The notes below the pieces were generated by a model. The model made no database searches and was not told the DNA's origin. It saw only the letters and a list, made by a program, of their open reading frames with translations. Of a DNA stretch of 64,000 nt, positions 24,081 through 36,949 are shown one piece after another (position 1 is the first letter of the stretch; each line of letters opens with the position of its first letter). A program made the translations under genes and the position numbers. Source of the DNA: Exophiala sp. HKRS030 (taxonomy: Eukaryota; Ascomycota; Eurotiomycetes; Chaetothyriales; Herpotrichiellaceae); assembly GCA_023897205.1 (NCBI GenBank), contig JAHWDD010000003.1, forward strand, positions 7,195,665 to 7,259,664, read 5' to 3'.

Positions 24081-24671
24081 AGTGGTTGTCGTTGCGGGCT
24101 TTGGTCTTGACTCCTCGGTTATGATGGAGAGCTTGGTTCCAGAAAATGGCGGTCGAAGGCGACACCAAGAGAACTTCACTTTGATTGCTGCTTGATCAGT
24201 TTAAAGAAGACCACATGTTGTGTGCAGATATGAATATCTGGCTTGGTGTTTTACGGAGTATCTCATAGGTTTACTGTCAAAAGCCCAAGATGGATTATCG
24301 GCGTCTTTCCGCTCCCCAATGCCCGACAAACCGGATCTCAAGGGCCAACAGCAACGCCTATAAGGTCAGAAACTACGGGGAATCAGGGCAAAGATCGATG
24401 ACTATCTAGGTATAGAACGTGGCTCGGGTATCTGGCAAGAACCGGTACAAGGCACTTGAATGCGGAAGGGCTTCCGTCTTCAACGGTTGGCATCGGAATA
24501 CATAGGTGCTTGTCGAAGGGCATTTCCACACGGGAGACAAGCCGATCCAACCGAGAGGCTCTACGTAGTCTAGGAAGACTTGTAACGTCAAGCGGATTTG
24601 GTTCACTTCTTCTGCGATTCTGTGCCAGATGTACATCTGAGAATGTATATGCGAACTATGCTCAAGCAAGA
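24081..24671. other. Intergenic: P450 promoter, AP-1 gamma 3' flank
   Basis: Upstream region of the P450 and 3' flank of the gamma-adaptin gene, both on the minus strand. No additional gene is seen. Confidence 0.6.
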
Positions 24672-27341
24672 TCATGGCTCGGTCCAGTCGACCTGTTCCG
24701 TCACTGGCGCCCCTCCTTCTTTGGTGTAGGATATCTTCAGACGCAATCGGAGTTTCGGAGGCAGGGACTAAGATTCAGGGTCAGCAGTAGATACAAAGAA
24801 AACAGTCAATAGATTAACTCACTCCAGTCGCTGCAACGACCTTCATGGCTTGCGTAGCTTCGTCACCACCAGAAAGGGTGCTCCGATTAATGGCCTGCAG
24901 AGTCAATTTCTGACTCTTCGGCACCGCCGCCTGGAGGCCCACGCCCGTCATGCTCTCAAAAGATGAGTTGTTCTTGAAGCGAGCGACGATCTGGGCCCCA
25001 GAACTATTCTTCGATATCTGCATGAAAACCACCAGGTCGTTCTTATTGTAAGCCGGATGTGCCGGTGGACCTGAAGGAGCGGGACTGGCAGCCTTGGCTG
25101 TACCATTACCAAATAAGTCCATGATGGAATCGGTGTTGGAAGTTGGTACTGGACTTTTGACTTGCGGTGGAGGGCTCGAAACGGCGGGTCCACCACCAAG
25201 AATGTCGGCAAGGAGGTCTGCAGTTTGTTGCTGACCGTTGAGTGTAGCGCTAGCACTCACTGCTGGTACATCCGAACCGCCCATAAGATCCAGAAGCATG
25301 TCTGATTCGGTGGTCTTGGATACCTTGGTGTTTGCTTTTGCCTTCAGCGTCTTTCGTTTGTCCTTGGCTGGGGTAGTCGCCTGTCCAAGCACACGCTGTT
25401 CCTCCTTGATTTCTGGTGGTGGCATTCTCTCCAAGACACCGCGACGTATGGATTCATATCCGAAGAGATTACTGTACTCCACCGCTCGTTGCTGGATCTC
25501 GACACTTAGATCAGACGTCCTCGATTGCATCAGTCGTCGTATCCTCTCAATTTGTGACTGATCGGTTAATCTGGTGGTCAGTTTCATGGAAGACGTGATG
25601 ATAAATTCAGTCACAACCTGATTCGCATATGTTGAGTTCAATATCGTGTAGTAAAGGTCGACAATATCGCTTTCCCTGACTTCCTTCACCAATTCTTCCT
25701 CTTCATACGACCCCCCTTGGAGGAGCGCGTCCCCAAACTCACCAATGACCCAAACCCCAGATAGAGTCAAGGCTTCCTGGGTGATGTCGGCCTTCAAAGC
25801 CGAGTACAACTTCTGGACCGAGTATGATTGCTGGTCGGGTGACGTAGCGATGAGTCGGATAAAGGATGACAGGATTTGCTCCCTCACGTAGTTGCCGGCT
25901 AATTTGACCACTCTGAGCATGGTGTCGATATGCCACCGTTTGTTAGGAGCGAAACGATCAGCAGCAATCCCAATTTGTGTGGTGATGACGGACTTGAATT
26001 CATTGTCCGCAACTTCCAAAAAGGCAAGCAATTCCCGCACCAGTACACGAACATTGTCTTCCCGAATCAAAGTGAAGCTAAGATCCAGAGCTCGTCGGCG
26101 AATGGAAATATCTGGGTCTCTCAGACACTCTAGAATGGTGTTTCGGTGCCGCTGGACTGCATTCGGCTCAATCGCAACAACCTTGATCAAAGTATTTAAT
26201 GCAACATAGCGAATGTTGTTGTCTTTGTTTGCCAGGAATTTTCCCAAGATATTAACCCCCAGAACGCGCAGTCCGGAGTCGGCTTCGATATCAAGGATGG
26301 TGAGAACGGACTCGTACAGAATTGCATTTCCGACATTCTTGGTAGACTCGGTGTTGGTGGCTACTTGGGCCAGAATGTCGTTCATCAATTCACTCGTTGC
26401 AGCATCACCTCTCCCAAGTACTCTCAGCAATTGCAGGATTTTGACTTGCAGAAACGGATCAGTGATGCCGGAAACATCGTGCTCAGGAGTGTAACCGGAG
26501 CTGGTCAGACTTTTCAATGTTCTAACAAGGTGAGGGACAACAGGTCGGAACATCTCGACCAGGCCTTCTTCACCCTCTGCTTCATCAAATTCACACATGT
26601 TAGCGATCAGGGTAATGCCGCAGAGCAAAACCCCGTGATTTCTGTCCTGTAGAAGCAATTTCGCCTTTTCCAAAAAATGTTCCTGGAGGTCTGGAACCTT
26701 GCGGCATATTTTCATTGCGCATAAGGCCGCTTTTCGACGAATGTAGGGGTTCCCAGTCGATATTAGCGTTTCAATCTCGGGGAAGAGGTCTCGGGACATT
26801 TCGATGGACGCAATGTTTCCAAGGGTGCAAAGAGCAAGGCCAACAACATATTGGTTGGAGTGGTTCAGATCGCTAGGGCAAGTTAGAGATACCGGAGCAC
26901 GAGAGCTGTGAGAACTTACTTCTTCAACGAATTCGTCACTAAAGTCAAGACCTCCTGGTTCTCATCCAACAAGAGCATAGTCCCCAGGTAGCCCAAGCGT
27001 TTGTCCGCGAATCGAGGGGAGGCGAGTAGTTTGAGGCATTCGATCTGACCGAAATGTGTACGCTCGCCGAGCGTGAAGAGGTAGAGAAGTTTGGCGACAT
27101 TGTTCCTCCTGTTAACGGTCAGATTTTGTCTATGGGAAATACTGTCGCGTGTAATGACCTTATGTTTGAATCGTGACTTTCTTCGCGGAAGCTGGCTCGG
27201 ATTGCTGCGCTCTCCTTTTGAACGACGGCTCGTTCGTCGGCGATGGTCTTTGACGCTCGCACATTGCGAATGAATTGCTTTACTGAAGAAACAATCAGCT
27301 GCTGATTCGTAAGAACATCTACAAGACTTACGAGAGGTCAT
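24672..27341 (-). CDS. AP-1 complex subunit gamma (gamma-adaptin)
   Basis: Large subunit of the AP-1 clathrin adaptor, which sorts cargo between trans-Golgi and endosomes. Five exons (27341-27332, 27282-27159, 27108-26920, 26872-24823, 24767-24672) give 822 residues, the usual length. Exon 1 encodes only the first ten nucleotides; exon 2 supplies the conserved [19 protein letters not shown] opening. The adaptin N-terminal helical solenoid spans roughly residues 25-570. A Ser/Pro-rich hinge with MDLF- and LLDLM-type clathrin-box-like motifs follows, then the gamma-ear (roughly 710-822). The last exon restores the ear end [10 protein letters not shown]...VDWTEP, which an unspliced frame would lose. 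Ordinary housekeeping gene. Confidence 0.96.
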
Positions 27342-27761
27342 GTTGTCCCGTTGCGCTGACCCGGAGAGGGGCCACGTTGCGGTTTCAGTGGCTCATTGGA
27401 AGCGGTATGGAGAGGAGGATATGAGTAGAGCGAGATTAGTTCTTGTGACCACAGAGACCGCTTATGGCATCGCAAATTGTATTCAATTGGGCTGCAAATG
27501 ATTCGACAAGTTTAATCGTTCTAAGCAAGAGTCGATGCGCACGAGGAAATGATGCCGGCGCAGGTTCTCGTCCTGTCCAATCGGAGCGCATTATTGTTTA
27601 TCCGCTGCGAGGCTGCGTTGAATACAACATCTACTCTGTTCACTCTGTGTCATGCCAGAATTAATCAAAAATTAGATTTTCGATCAGACCAAATATGCAG
27701 AGACAGTTGCATTCTCCAGGCACATTAGATATTATCCAAGCATTTCATACAAAACATTCAT
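27342..27761. other. Intergenic: AP-1 gamma promoter, DBP8 3' flank
   Basis: 420 bp between two minus-strand genes. Nothing else recognised. Confidence 0.6.
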
Positions 27762-29375
27762 TCATACCTCCAACGCACGTTTCTTGTCCTTCTTAATCTT
27801 CCTTCTCCAGCCATTAACGTCTCTCCCTCCCTCGACATCTCGCAACGCATCCATCTTTGCTTCTGCCACGTCCTTTAATGTCCGACCTCGGACCACTCTG
27901 GTCTCGATGTTGACCCCTTCCTCGGTCCATTCTTCCATCTTTGCCCCTATGTACTCTTCGATTGCTAGAACTAAAGCCACGTCCCGCTGGCCGATAAAAG
28001 TAATGCTCGTACCTTGCCTTCCCGCTCTTGCGGTACGTCCAACGCGGTGCACGTAGTCTGTTGGATTTCGAGGTACGTCGTAATTGATGACGATATTAAC
28101 ATCTGGAATGTCGAGGCCTCTTGATGCGACATCTGTTGCGATGAGTATACGAGACTTCCTTGCCCGGAAATCGGAGAGGTTGCGATTCCGTTGGATCTGC
28201 GCCAACTCAGAATGTAACGAGGTGACAGGATGCCCTAGTGAAAGCAGTGTTCGATGGAGAATGTCAGCAGTGGCCGTCCTATTGACAAAAATGATGATGC
28301 TCGGCTCAGGCACCTTTGTGAACGAAGGCACCGAAAGTAGTACGTGTAGAAAGGCGTCTTTGTGCGTCATGGGAGTTTGAAGGTAGGTTTGCAACAGGCT
28401 TGTGGGAAGTAGACTGGACGCCACGGAGGAGTCGGACAGGTCTGTGACCTCGGAAACAAATACAGGCAGCCGGTCCTCTGGGCGTGGCAGACCTTTCAAG
28501 GCACGAACTTCCGGGGTAACTGTGGCCGTGAAAAGAAGCGTTAATCGGGAGGAAGCCGGCGGTAGCGCAGTAAGGCAGGTGTTGAGGTCTGGTAGCATTG
28601 AACCAGGCCCAGGAGCAAGCAATCTGTCGGCCTCATCCAAGACTACTGCTTTGGCGCGCTTTAGCCCGATGACGGTCTCGTCACCAGAGTGCAGGATATG
28701 ATCAGCCAGCCGACCCGGTGTCGCAACAACAATATGCGGACGCTTCGACAGCGCCACAGCTTGCGGCCTCATGTCACTGCCGCCAGTGATCAAGACCGTC
28801 TTCAATCCCTGCGGTGTGCCCAGCGCCTGAAATTGTTCGTAGATCTGGAGGGCAAGTTCTCGAGTTGGAGTGAGAACAACGGCGTATATCCCAAAGGGAT
28901 CTTCTGCCCATCTTTGTAGAATAGGAACTGCGAACGCCACCGTCTTGCCGGTACCCGTCCTCGATCCTCCGATGCAATCTCTTCCTTTCATTATTTCTGG
29001 GATACAAGCTCGTTGAATTTCTGTAGGGTGTTGAATTGCCATCGCGGCCAGTGAATGTGTCAACCATGGCGCAACATTCAGGCTCTCGAATGTGGTCGAG
29101 GTAATTGGTATCGAGTGCAATTTTGGCACTGAAGAGTTTCTAGTGTGTGTTGTGGGAGGTTTCACTCTCGACAATGAGACTGGTTCAAGTGTGGTTCGGA
29201 TTTTGTCGTTGTCGAGGCCGTGGTCGTCGTCGTTGTTGTTGTCGTCAGTGTCTATCGAGATGCGCCGTCGTTTGGCTGGAGGTGTTGGGAAATCTCCATG
29301 GTCGTTTGAGTCAGAATCGCTGCTGCTCGATGCGGAGTCGCTGGCAATACTTTCCGAAGCCTGCAATCGTGCCAT
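27762..29375 (-). CDS. DBP8: ATP-dependent DEAD-box RNA helicase Dbp8
   Basis: Nucleolar RNA helicase needed for 18S rRNA maturation in yeast. A single exon; from the ATG at 29375 it encodes 537 residues (an in-frame ATG at 29420 would add 15 residues with no sign of conservation). The first 90 residues are Ser/Asp-rich with a KRRR nuclear signal. Helicase motifs appear in order: Q motif ([10 protein letters not shown] ... HPTEIQ), Walker A (SRTGTGKT), PTRELA, TPGR, DEAD, TAT in place of the common SAT, then RGLDIP and [10 protein letters not shown]. The C-terminus is Lys/Arg-rich ([10 protein letters not shown]). Order, spacing and length fit Dbp8; assignment within the DEAD-box family is by pattern only. 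Confidence 0.92.
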   Translation of the reverse strand: MARLQASESIASDSASSSSDSDSNDHGDFPTPPAKRRRISIDTDDNNNDDDHGLDNDKIRTTLEPVSLSRVKPPTTHTRNSSVPKLHSIPITSTTFESLNVAPWLTHSLAAMAIQHPTEIQRACIPEIMKGRDCIGGSRTGTGKTVAFAVPILQRWAEDPFGIYAVVLTPTRELALQIYEQFQALGTPQGLKTVLITGGSDMRPQAVALSKRPHIVVATPGRLADHILHSGDETVIGLKRAKAVVLDEADRLLAPGPGSMLPDLNTCLTALPPASSRLTLLFTATVTPEVRALKGLPRPEDRLPVFVSEVTDLSDSSVASSLLPTSLLQTYLQTPMTHKDAFLHVLLSVPSFTKVPEPSIIIFVNRTATADILHRTLLSLGHPVTSLHSELAQIQRNRNLSDFRARKSRILIATDVASRGLDIPDVNIVINYDVPRNPTDYVHRVGRTARAGRQGTSITFIGQRDVALVLAIEEYIGAKMEEWTEEGVNIETRVVRGRTLKDVAEAKMDALRDVEGGRDVNGWRRKIKKDKKRALEV

Positions 29376-29420
29376 GGGAGACCAAGTGAGGGTGTTGTGT
29401 TGTAATGTGCTGGCGCGCAA

Positions 29421-29716
29421 ATTGTTCTACAGTATGCATGCCAGACCAAAAAAAATACCGGCTCGGATAATTATTTTGTTTTCTCCGATAGGAAAGCCAT
29501 CTCGTTCTCGTATAGTTCCCGGAATTAACACTGCTTATTGCCGGCGATGGATACCAGGCTCGTTTTCTCTGTTCTTGTCGTCCCTGTAGTCAACTTCGAA
29601 GACGATAAGTCTCTTCAATCTTACGTGCTCCAAGGAACGAGTGATCCCTGAAATATTTGTTCAAAGTCTGTGATCTCATCTTAGGTCCTTTGTTGAAGAG
29701 AAGCCTAATAGCGCAT
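29421..29716. other. Short divergent promoter, DBP8/regulator
   Basis: About 300 bp shared by the DBP8 gene (minus) and the zinc-cluster gene starting at 29717 (plus). No further element recognised. Confidence 0.5.
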
Positions 29717-31258
29717 ATGACTTTCCCCAGTGGAGGATGTAAGACCTGCAAGATCAGGCGAATCAAGGTGAGTCAAGCCGTCTTCACAAGGCTCTGTCGT
29801 TAATTAGCGTAGTGCGATGAAACACGACCGACCTGTCAGAGATGTCTGAAGTCTAGGAGGATGTGCTATGGAATGGATGCTCTTTCTGCCGTACACAATG
29901 AAAATTCCTATGCCAGTGGGGTCAAGAAGCGCCCTCGAGGCCCTCGGGCATCACTCCAGAAAAGCAGCACCATCGGCTTCGAGTCAATGCTGTCCGGCGG
30001 CTGGGTCGAACTAAAGACACGGGCCATGCTATATTACTACAATCACTACCTAAAGGCTCCGAGAGATACGCCGAGGGTCCTGAAGGCCATTTCAGAGGAC
30101 TACCTGCTTGCGTGGATCCCCAAACTCGAGAGCCCTATCATTGACCTTGCCGTTTCTTGCATGGCACTGGCGGTATTTTCACGGAGATACAAGTATCAAC
30201 CAGCTGCGATTGAAGCATCCTTGAAATACCACCAGCTTCTGCAAGTTGCGCGGACTTCCATGCCATCCCTGGTAGTCAACGACGTCGACACTTGCCTACT
30301 TTCAATTTTTTTCATGAGTCGGTATGAAGATGTAGTGCACGATGTAAAGGGGCTCGATCAACAAATTACTGGAGCGCGAAGCCTCCGACACCACGACGGC
30401 GCACTGTCCGTCCTGAACATGTGGAAGCACTGTCTTAGTGAGGATCAACCAGCAACTGACATCATGAAATATACACGACGTGGAATGATCAAGTCTGCGC
30501 TACTCAGGAAAAACGGCTTACCTGCATGGATCACTGAAGGCAGCACGTTTGGCGAGCGCGGGCTAGAGCTTGAATACGACCGTATTATAATTCGACTGGC
30601 CAATCTCCGTCATGAGCTTTTTGAATCTCTCAAAAGTCATACCGAATCTGATCGTACAGACGCGGAGAGATTTGCGCAAGAAGCGCGGGATATTGACAAA
30701 ACCCTAGAACACTGGGCATTGCATTTCCCTAGCACCTGGTCATATCAGCGGTACACTCTCCCTGATCACGGCCAATTCCCAACCTCCAATTTCTTCTCTC
30801 CTACGGTCCATAGCTATTCCAGTCTCGCCCATGCCGCGGTATGGAATCAATACTACTCGACTCGGATGCTGTCGCTCAGCACGCGTATCAGGGTTTTACA
30901 AAGCAATCATTTTGGACACGTAGCTGCTGTGGAACGCGAAATCGCCGAGTGCGCAGGATGTGCCGAAAACATGGCCTTGGACCTTGCATCCAGTCTGCCA
31001 TTCAGCCTGGAAAGATTCAAATTGGAAGCGCTCGATGTTACCCCTACGCCTGAATCCCCCGTGATTCGTGAATCGAAGGAAGATATCAGGCCCTACTTTA
31101 TCTCAATGACCATCTGGCCTTTGTCACTTGCAACAAACCTTGAGAATATTCAAAATAGACAGGTCTTTTGGCTTAGAAGTCGGCTTGCAGACCTTGGAAG
31201 GATTTCGGGGTATGGAATGCTCGAGTCTATAGCCACCACACCATGGCTGAAGCTCTGA
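29717..31258 (+). CDS. Zn2Cys6 transcription factor (fungal-specific factor 2 type)
   Basis: Nuclear zinc-cluster regulator. Exon 1 (29717-29767) encodes 17 residues with the first two Cys; exon 2 (29813-31258) supplies the rest, giving 498 residues. The GTGAGT intron falls between Lys17 and Cys18 inside the cluster, a position common in this subfamily. Cluster Cys are 8, 11, 18, 25, 28 and 35. The long C-terminal part has the helical layout of the fungal_trans_2 domain, with DTCLLSIFFMSRYE and ARSLRHHDGALSVL segments. It lies upstream of, and on the same strand as, the multicopper oxidase gene; a regulatory link is possible but unproven. Confidence 0.87.
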
Positions 31259-31894
31259 CCTCGAAGATCGAGAAAATCAGAGTGGATGGATCATGACTCC
31301 AAGGTTCCCGATTAACTAATCGGCCTCCTAATCGGGGTGATGTGATGTCGCCTTACCTCACCTATATATATTATTATGACGACGTCTACGCTATTTGACG
31401 GAAATGAAATGACATTATGAAACACGCCATCTCGCCACCGAAACCCGGAACATGTATTCCGCATGGAATGTGTTCCTACGAAATGTTCCTATTTTTAATA
31501 TTCATGATAACATACGCCGTACACGGAATATGTCCTGATACTGTCTGTCACCTGGACCCCGAGGAATCGGGAGCTCATCATCAGCAGAGATTCTTCCTCT
31601 CTGCTTACTGAAATCTCCTTTTCAGACTCGGGGACTATGCGGGAAATTATCTAGATCCCGAGGCTCGATGGAAAAGCCTCCGCCCACTTAGGCTGGTCAT
31701 TGTGCCAATCCGCTGTCAAATTATGTTCCTCCCAGCCAAGATGAGCAAGTTTTGCACCCCTGAGGGTGGTATGATTATGACCTTGGGCTTATCCTGGCAA
31801 ATTCGACAGGTTGTCTATGTAAGTGTGCACATCGAACGAAAACGCAAGTATGGCTATTCGCAGCGTAAGTCCAGACCTGTAGTTGATCGGCACC
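31259..31894. other. Intergenic: promoter of the multicopper oxidase
   Basis: AT-rich 636-bp region. No gene supported. Contains two HGATAR-type GATA motifs, listed separately. Confidence 0.55.
31505..31652. promoter_or_regulatory. Two GATA-type motifs upstream of ferroxidase-like gene
   Basis: TGATAA at 31505-31510 (plus) and AGATAA read on the minus strand at 31647-31652, both fitting HGATAR. Fungal iron repressors of the SREA/Urbs1 type bind GATA cores. Such hexamers are frequent by chance, so this is weak. Confidence 0.25.
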
Positions 31895-34070
31895 ATGCAA
31901 TTAGCAGCCTGTCTATGCCCTCTCCTGCTACTATTTCTATCGCGCTTCATACAGTCTGTCGCTGCAGACACGGTATTTTATAGATTCAACGTCACCTGGG
32001 CAAGGGCAAATCCTGATGGGGCCTTCTCGCGGCCTGCGGTTGGTGTCAATGGGCAGTGGCCTCCTCCCAAGATCGAAGCCAACTTTGGGGATGAGATTGC
32101 GATAACGGTGCTGAATCTTCTCGGAAATCAATCAACATCGCTCCATTTCCATGGTCTTTTCATGAATGGCACCACTCACATGGATGGACCAGCGCAGGTC
32201 TCACAGTGCTCAATTCCTCCTGGATCGTCCTTTACCTACCGATTCAAGGTACGAGACATAACATAAATCGTTTTCATGTCTGACATAGGACCAGGCAGAA
32301 CAAGCAGGGACATTCTGGTACCATTCGCATGTTAAAGGACAGTATGCGGACGGATTTAGAGGCCCACTGATTATTCACGATCCCCAAAATCCATTTCGAG
32401 GAGACTTCGATGAGGAAATTCTTCTTTCCGTCTCGGATTGGTACCACCAAGAAATGGCTGTCCTCCTGCCAAAGTACAAACATGGAAACGGAATGATGTC
32501 CAAGGAGCCTGTGCCTGATGCCAATCTTCTCAACGACACCCAGAATCTCCAGGTCACTGTTACTCCCGACAAGACCTACCTAGTTCGCATAATTAATATG
32601 GGTGCCTTTGCAGGGCAATACTTTTGGATAGAAGATCATACCTTGACCATAATTGAGCTTGATGGGTCATACACGCAGCCAACAACCGCTGAGATGATCT
32701 ACCTCTCATCAGGCCAACGCTGCAGCTTTCTCCTGACAACCAAATCTGAAGTGGGCCGAAATTATCCGTTCATGGCTTCTATGGATCGAGTATGATAACT
32801 ATCAGGCTGAAAGGTTCCTACTGATTCTTTACCAGAGCCTATTCATGATGGCAGGCCACGTCAACGCTAACGCTACAGGGTGGTTGGTATATGACTCCAG
32901 CCAACCGCTCTCGTCGCCCTCTCAAGTCGACGAGTACAATCCAATCGATGATATGACCATCTCTCCCTATGATCAGACGCCTTTGCTGCGCAAGCCAGAC
33001 CAAAGTATACGACTGAACATCAACATGAAACACGCAAATGGCGCCTCTTAGTAAGAAACTCCGCGCCCTACTCTGATGTTACTAACCATGACAGTTACTT
33101 TTTCAACGATATCGCCTATTCGTCGCCGGAAGTCCCGACCTTGTACACGGCACTGACAAGTGGTGAGTCGGCAGCACACTTCGCCACATACGGAATGCCC
33201 TGCAACCCTTGGGTACTCCAACGTAACCAAGTTATCGAAGTTATCCTGTACAATCGACATATGACAAATCATCCCGTCCATATCCACGGACATCATTTCC
33301 AGGCTATTTGGCGTTCAGAGCCTGGTGGTGGAGATTTTCCATCCTCGACCATGACTGATGACGATTTCAGGCAAATTCCTGTGACGCGCGATACCATAGT
33401 GGTTCCAAATGGTGGTAGCGTAGTTATACGATTTCGAGCTGATAATCCCGGTGAGTCAAGCACGTCATTTATTTACTGTCAAAAACTACGGACGCGACTA
33501 ATCCATCCATTTCTACCAGGTGTTTGGCTCCTCCACTGCCATATGGAGTGGCACGCGGAAACGGGATTGGCAGCAACATTTATCGAAGCACCATTGGATC
33601 TTCAGCAACAGCAGCAACTTCGACATATCACAGCTGATCAATTAACGCTCTGCACCGCAGCTGGCATCGAACTACCCCATGACTCAGACAATGCAACTCT
33701 TGAGCAGACAGGAAACCCAGCCGCCGTTGCCAGTGAAAGTACAACAGACAGACAAAGGGCACTAAGGTACGCTGATTGATTTACGCCCGCTGATGTTGGG
33801 TACCATGGGGATGCCAGATTTGGTAGAGTCAACTGCTAATATGTGAATACTAGCTATACACCTGGTCTATTCGTTCTTATTCTATCCGGACTTTTCTTTG
33901 TTTTCACTGGTGTAGTTGCGCTCTTTTGGCTTCGCGGATGCTGGAGGCCACATGCCTTTCAATACCGCCGTCTCAAGGAGGGTGTCGAGTTGGCCTCACC
34001 AGAAGAAACTTCTCACGAGCCTCGAACGACTCCCAAGAGTCGAAGAATGTCTTTGATGGTCGATCCCTAG
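31895..34070 (+). CDS. Membrane-anchored multicopper oxidase (Fet3-like ferroxidase/laccase)
   Basis: Extracellular three-domain copper oxidase. Six exons (31895-32248, 32289-32789, 32836-33050, 33095-33450, 33520-33766, 33854-34070) keep frame and give 629 residues. A signal peptide covers about residues 1-23. The four copper signatures are present: HFHGLF (His84/86), WYHSH, HPVHIHGHHF and the HCH...WHAETGL segment. A Leu occupies the axial type-1 position, as in Fet3. The last exon adds a hydrophobic segment (LFVLILSGLFFVFTGVVALFW) and a short basic cytosolic tail, the topology of Fet3 ferroxidases rather than of secreted laccases. No iron permease (FTR1) is adjacent, so a role in iron uptake is not established; phenol oxidation is an alternative. 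Confidence 0.88.
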
Positions 34071-34219
34071 CAGCATCAAAATTCATCCCGAACATACGCC
34101 CTTCGTTGGTCGGGAAGTCTGGCAGTTTGCCTGAAAACCTGGTCTCTTGTCACAAAAGTACCAACCACGCCACACCACAACTACGTACAAGAATCATCCT
34201 TTTGAAACATCGAAACGGC

Positions 34220-35652
34220 CTACGTGATGACCTTATTTGTCGCTTGAGAATCATGCGTCTTGGTTACATTGTCATCGGCCTTTTTCTCTGTGGTGATGGT
34301 CGTTGTCGATTCGACATACTTCCCATTCATCGGCGCTCTGTGGTACTGGTCGATCCAAGACACCTCGGTACCTGTCGCCAGAGCAACCTTCTGGACGAAA
34401 TTAGGGTCCCGCAGGAACTCACGAGCGACATGGACTACGTCAGCCTTGTCGTTGTTGAGAATGTCATGAACTGTAGCGCCATCCCTGATCCAACCTACCG
34501 CAGCAACGAAGAGGTCAGGAATCCCCAATGACTTGATGGCTTGTGCAAAAGGAACCTGATACTGCTGGCCGAGCTGCACTTTCTGTCTCCTATCGGTACC
34601 GCCACTTGAGGTGTCAATCAAGTCGACACCTTCTTTGGCCAAGATAGGTACATAGCGCAAAGTGTCCTCCAAGTCCCAGCCTTCTCCAGCCGGCAACCAG
34701 TCAACTGCAGATAGCTTCCAGAGTAGAGGCATTGTAGGAGGAATGTTCTTTCTAATGGCACGAACAATCTCGACGCCGAGTCGGACCCGGTTCTCAAAGC
34801 TCCCACCCCACTTGTCCGTTCTCATATTACTCTAACATAGAGATGGTTAGCAGCTCGGATCTCGGGGGTTTGAATTAACTTACAGCAGGTGAAGCGAAAG
34901 AATGAATGAGATAACCATGAGCACCATGTACCGCGAGCACGTCGACACCTGCCTCAACAGCTCTTCTAGCTGCGGCGCCATATGATTCGATGGTTTCACA
35001 TATCTCCTCTTCCGTCATGGCCGCAGGTGTGGCATAGTTTTCATTCCACGGCTCGGCAGTAGGAGCTTGAACGTGCTGCGTATTGCCACCGAACTCGTCC
35101 GGCACCAACTTGAGGCCCAGCCATGGAGGGCAGATACCAGCTTTCCGCCCAGCATGTTGCAGTTGGATTCCGGCCTTTTGCGATTGGGAGTGGATCAGGT
35201 TGACAATCCTCCTCAGAGGTTCAATCTGTTCATCCTTCCAGAGCCCGGCATCCTGGGGTGTATTCTTGCCCTATATCAATCATTGTCAGTCCCTCGATAA
35301 TGGTTTTTCAAGCAAGTAATAATAACGTAACTTGTTCAGTCACGGCAGTTGCCTCGAGTGTGATAAGTGCCGCACCTCTCATCGCGAATTGCCCATAGTG
35401 AGCGACATGAAAGTCGCTGAACATGCCATCTTCACAACTGTACATGCACATGGGAGCAACCCAGATCCTGTTTTGAAATGTTGTTCCTCGTATAGTTATT
35501 GGCTTGAAGGCACGACTTATGTTGTTCTCGGTAACGCCTTCCTCGGGTCTCAGGATTGCAGTGCCGACTGGTAATCTTTGCTTCGGTGTGAAAAAGGGTA
35601 GACCTTGGACAGATATGCTTCGAAACTCCGTATACTCGTGGCTGGAGTCCAT
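34220..35652 (-). CDS. Old Yellow Enzyme family NADH:flavin oxidoreductase (YqjM-type)
   Basis: FMN-dependent ene-reductase/NADPH dehydrogenase with a TIM-barrel. Three exons (35652-35332, 35270-34884, 34831-34220) give 439 residues. The FMN-binding start PITIRGTTFQNRIWVAPMCMYS, with the Cys of the thermophilic-like (YqjM) class, is in exon 1. The substrate-binding HGAHGYLIHSF lies at the exon 2 end, and the second splice joins SPA to SNMRTD, the conserved S-N-x-R-xD loop. The FMN-phosphate part (VGWIRDG ... DVVHVAREFL) is in exon 3. The natural substrate is unknown. It may reduce enone or ene-dione intermediates. Confidence 0.92.
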
Positions 35653-35949
35653 ATCGACGGATCTTTCAATACCAAGATTCAGAAGATCAGGAAGTCGTTT
35701 CTCGTGTCTTATTCATTTGTCATCTATGTAATCCAGAGTCTTGGTCTGACACAGAATATATCTAGTGATGTTGGCCGCCTCACATCATTCGGAGAAGGCC
35801 GTCGACACGGTAGACACAACAATGGGACCATCTCGGATAGATAAGTAGGTAAGGCCGAGTATGACTTCATTGCGAGTCTACCGACCTGCTATACTCACCT
35901 TGTTTTCACCAATAGCCTTCATTAGTCCATGTCTCTTTGACGACTGGAA

Positions 35950-36873
35950 ATGCTTCCAAGGCTGTACTCACATCGAGCGTGCTACCGTGCACAATCACTC
36001 ACTTCTAGCTATTTACAGCTCCGGAAGCGAAGCCTGTCTTCCGCCAAGACAATATCTTCATCTCTAGTCCAAAAGTACGAGATCAATGCTGATATGGGTG
36101 AAGGCTTTGGTAGATGGAAGTTGGTGAGGACCATGCCTTGTCCTTGATCTTCTCAGAAAGTACTAAGGACGAAGGGCCCTGACGAGGATCTCATGAGGTT
36201 CGTCGATGCGGCAAATATCGCTTGCGGCTTTCACGCCGGAGATCCTTCCATTATGCTCAGGACTGTACAACTCTGCAAAAAGCATCGCGTCAAAGCGGGT
36301 GCACATCCGGGCCTGCAAGACCTGATTGGGTTCGGAAGAAGGAAGATTGAGATGAATCTCGATGACCTGCACGCAATGATTCTCTACCAAGTCGGCGCCT
36401 TGAAGGCGATGTTGGATGTCGAAGGCGTCGAGCTGTCTCACATCAAACCTCATGGTGAACTATACTTTTATATGCAAAGAGAGGAGCCCGTCATGCGTGC
36501 AGTGCTGGAAGCGTGCGCACCTTTCAATGTCCCGGTTTATGCATGCAGGAACGAGAAACAGCAAGCCGTGTGCGATCATCTGGGAATCCCATTTCAACAG
36601 GAAGTATATGTCGACATCGACTACTCTGCAAAGGGAGAGCTTCTTCCGGTGTCAAAGTCTAAACCTACAACGCCTGAAATATGTGCATCTCGATTTCGAC
36701 TCATGGCCGAACAGGATCAGACGAGAGATATCGATGACAACTTGATCACACTTGGATTCAATGGAAAGCCATTCAGCGTCTGCTTGCATTCTGATATGCC
36801 TGGAGCTCTGGAAAATGCCCGAAAAGTCCGCCAAGTGGTAGACGAAGTAAATAGAAATAATGGCGTCATCTGA
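35950..36873 (+). CDS. LamB/YcsF family protein (5-oxoprolinase subunit A-like)
   Basis: PxpA/LamB-type protein: in bacteria PxpA opens 5-oxoproline together with PxpB and PxpC; in Aspergillus nidulans lamB is needed for lactam (2-pyrrolidinone) use. Exons 35950-36123 and 36175-36873 give 290 residues. The core starts at YEINADMGEGFGRW, and the splice joins KL to GPDEDLMRFVDAANIACGFHAGDP, the family signature. KPHGELY and a YVDIDYSAKGELLP segment follow. The first 40 residues are Arg/Ser/Leu-rich and resemble a mitochondrial leader, but they could instead reflect a mis-called 5' exon, since a possible CTAG acceptor lies at 36063-36067. No pxpB/pxpC partner is visible here. Confidence 0.8.
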
Positions 36874-36949
36874 GTCCAATTTCTGAGACCAATTCGACAA
36901 CGTCTCACTCTTTGTCTCGGGGATTTAGCCGGTTGCTATTGTTCAGCGA

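Noticed and set aside
32839..33033. Minus-strand frame inside the multicopper oxidase
   Set aside because: Shadow of exon 3; no independent evidence.
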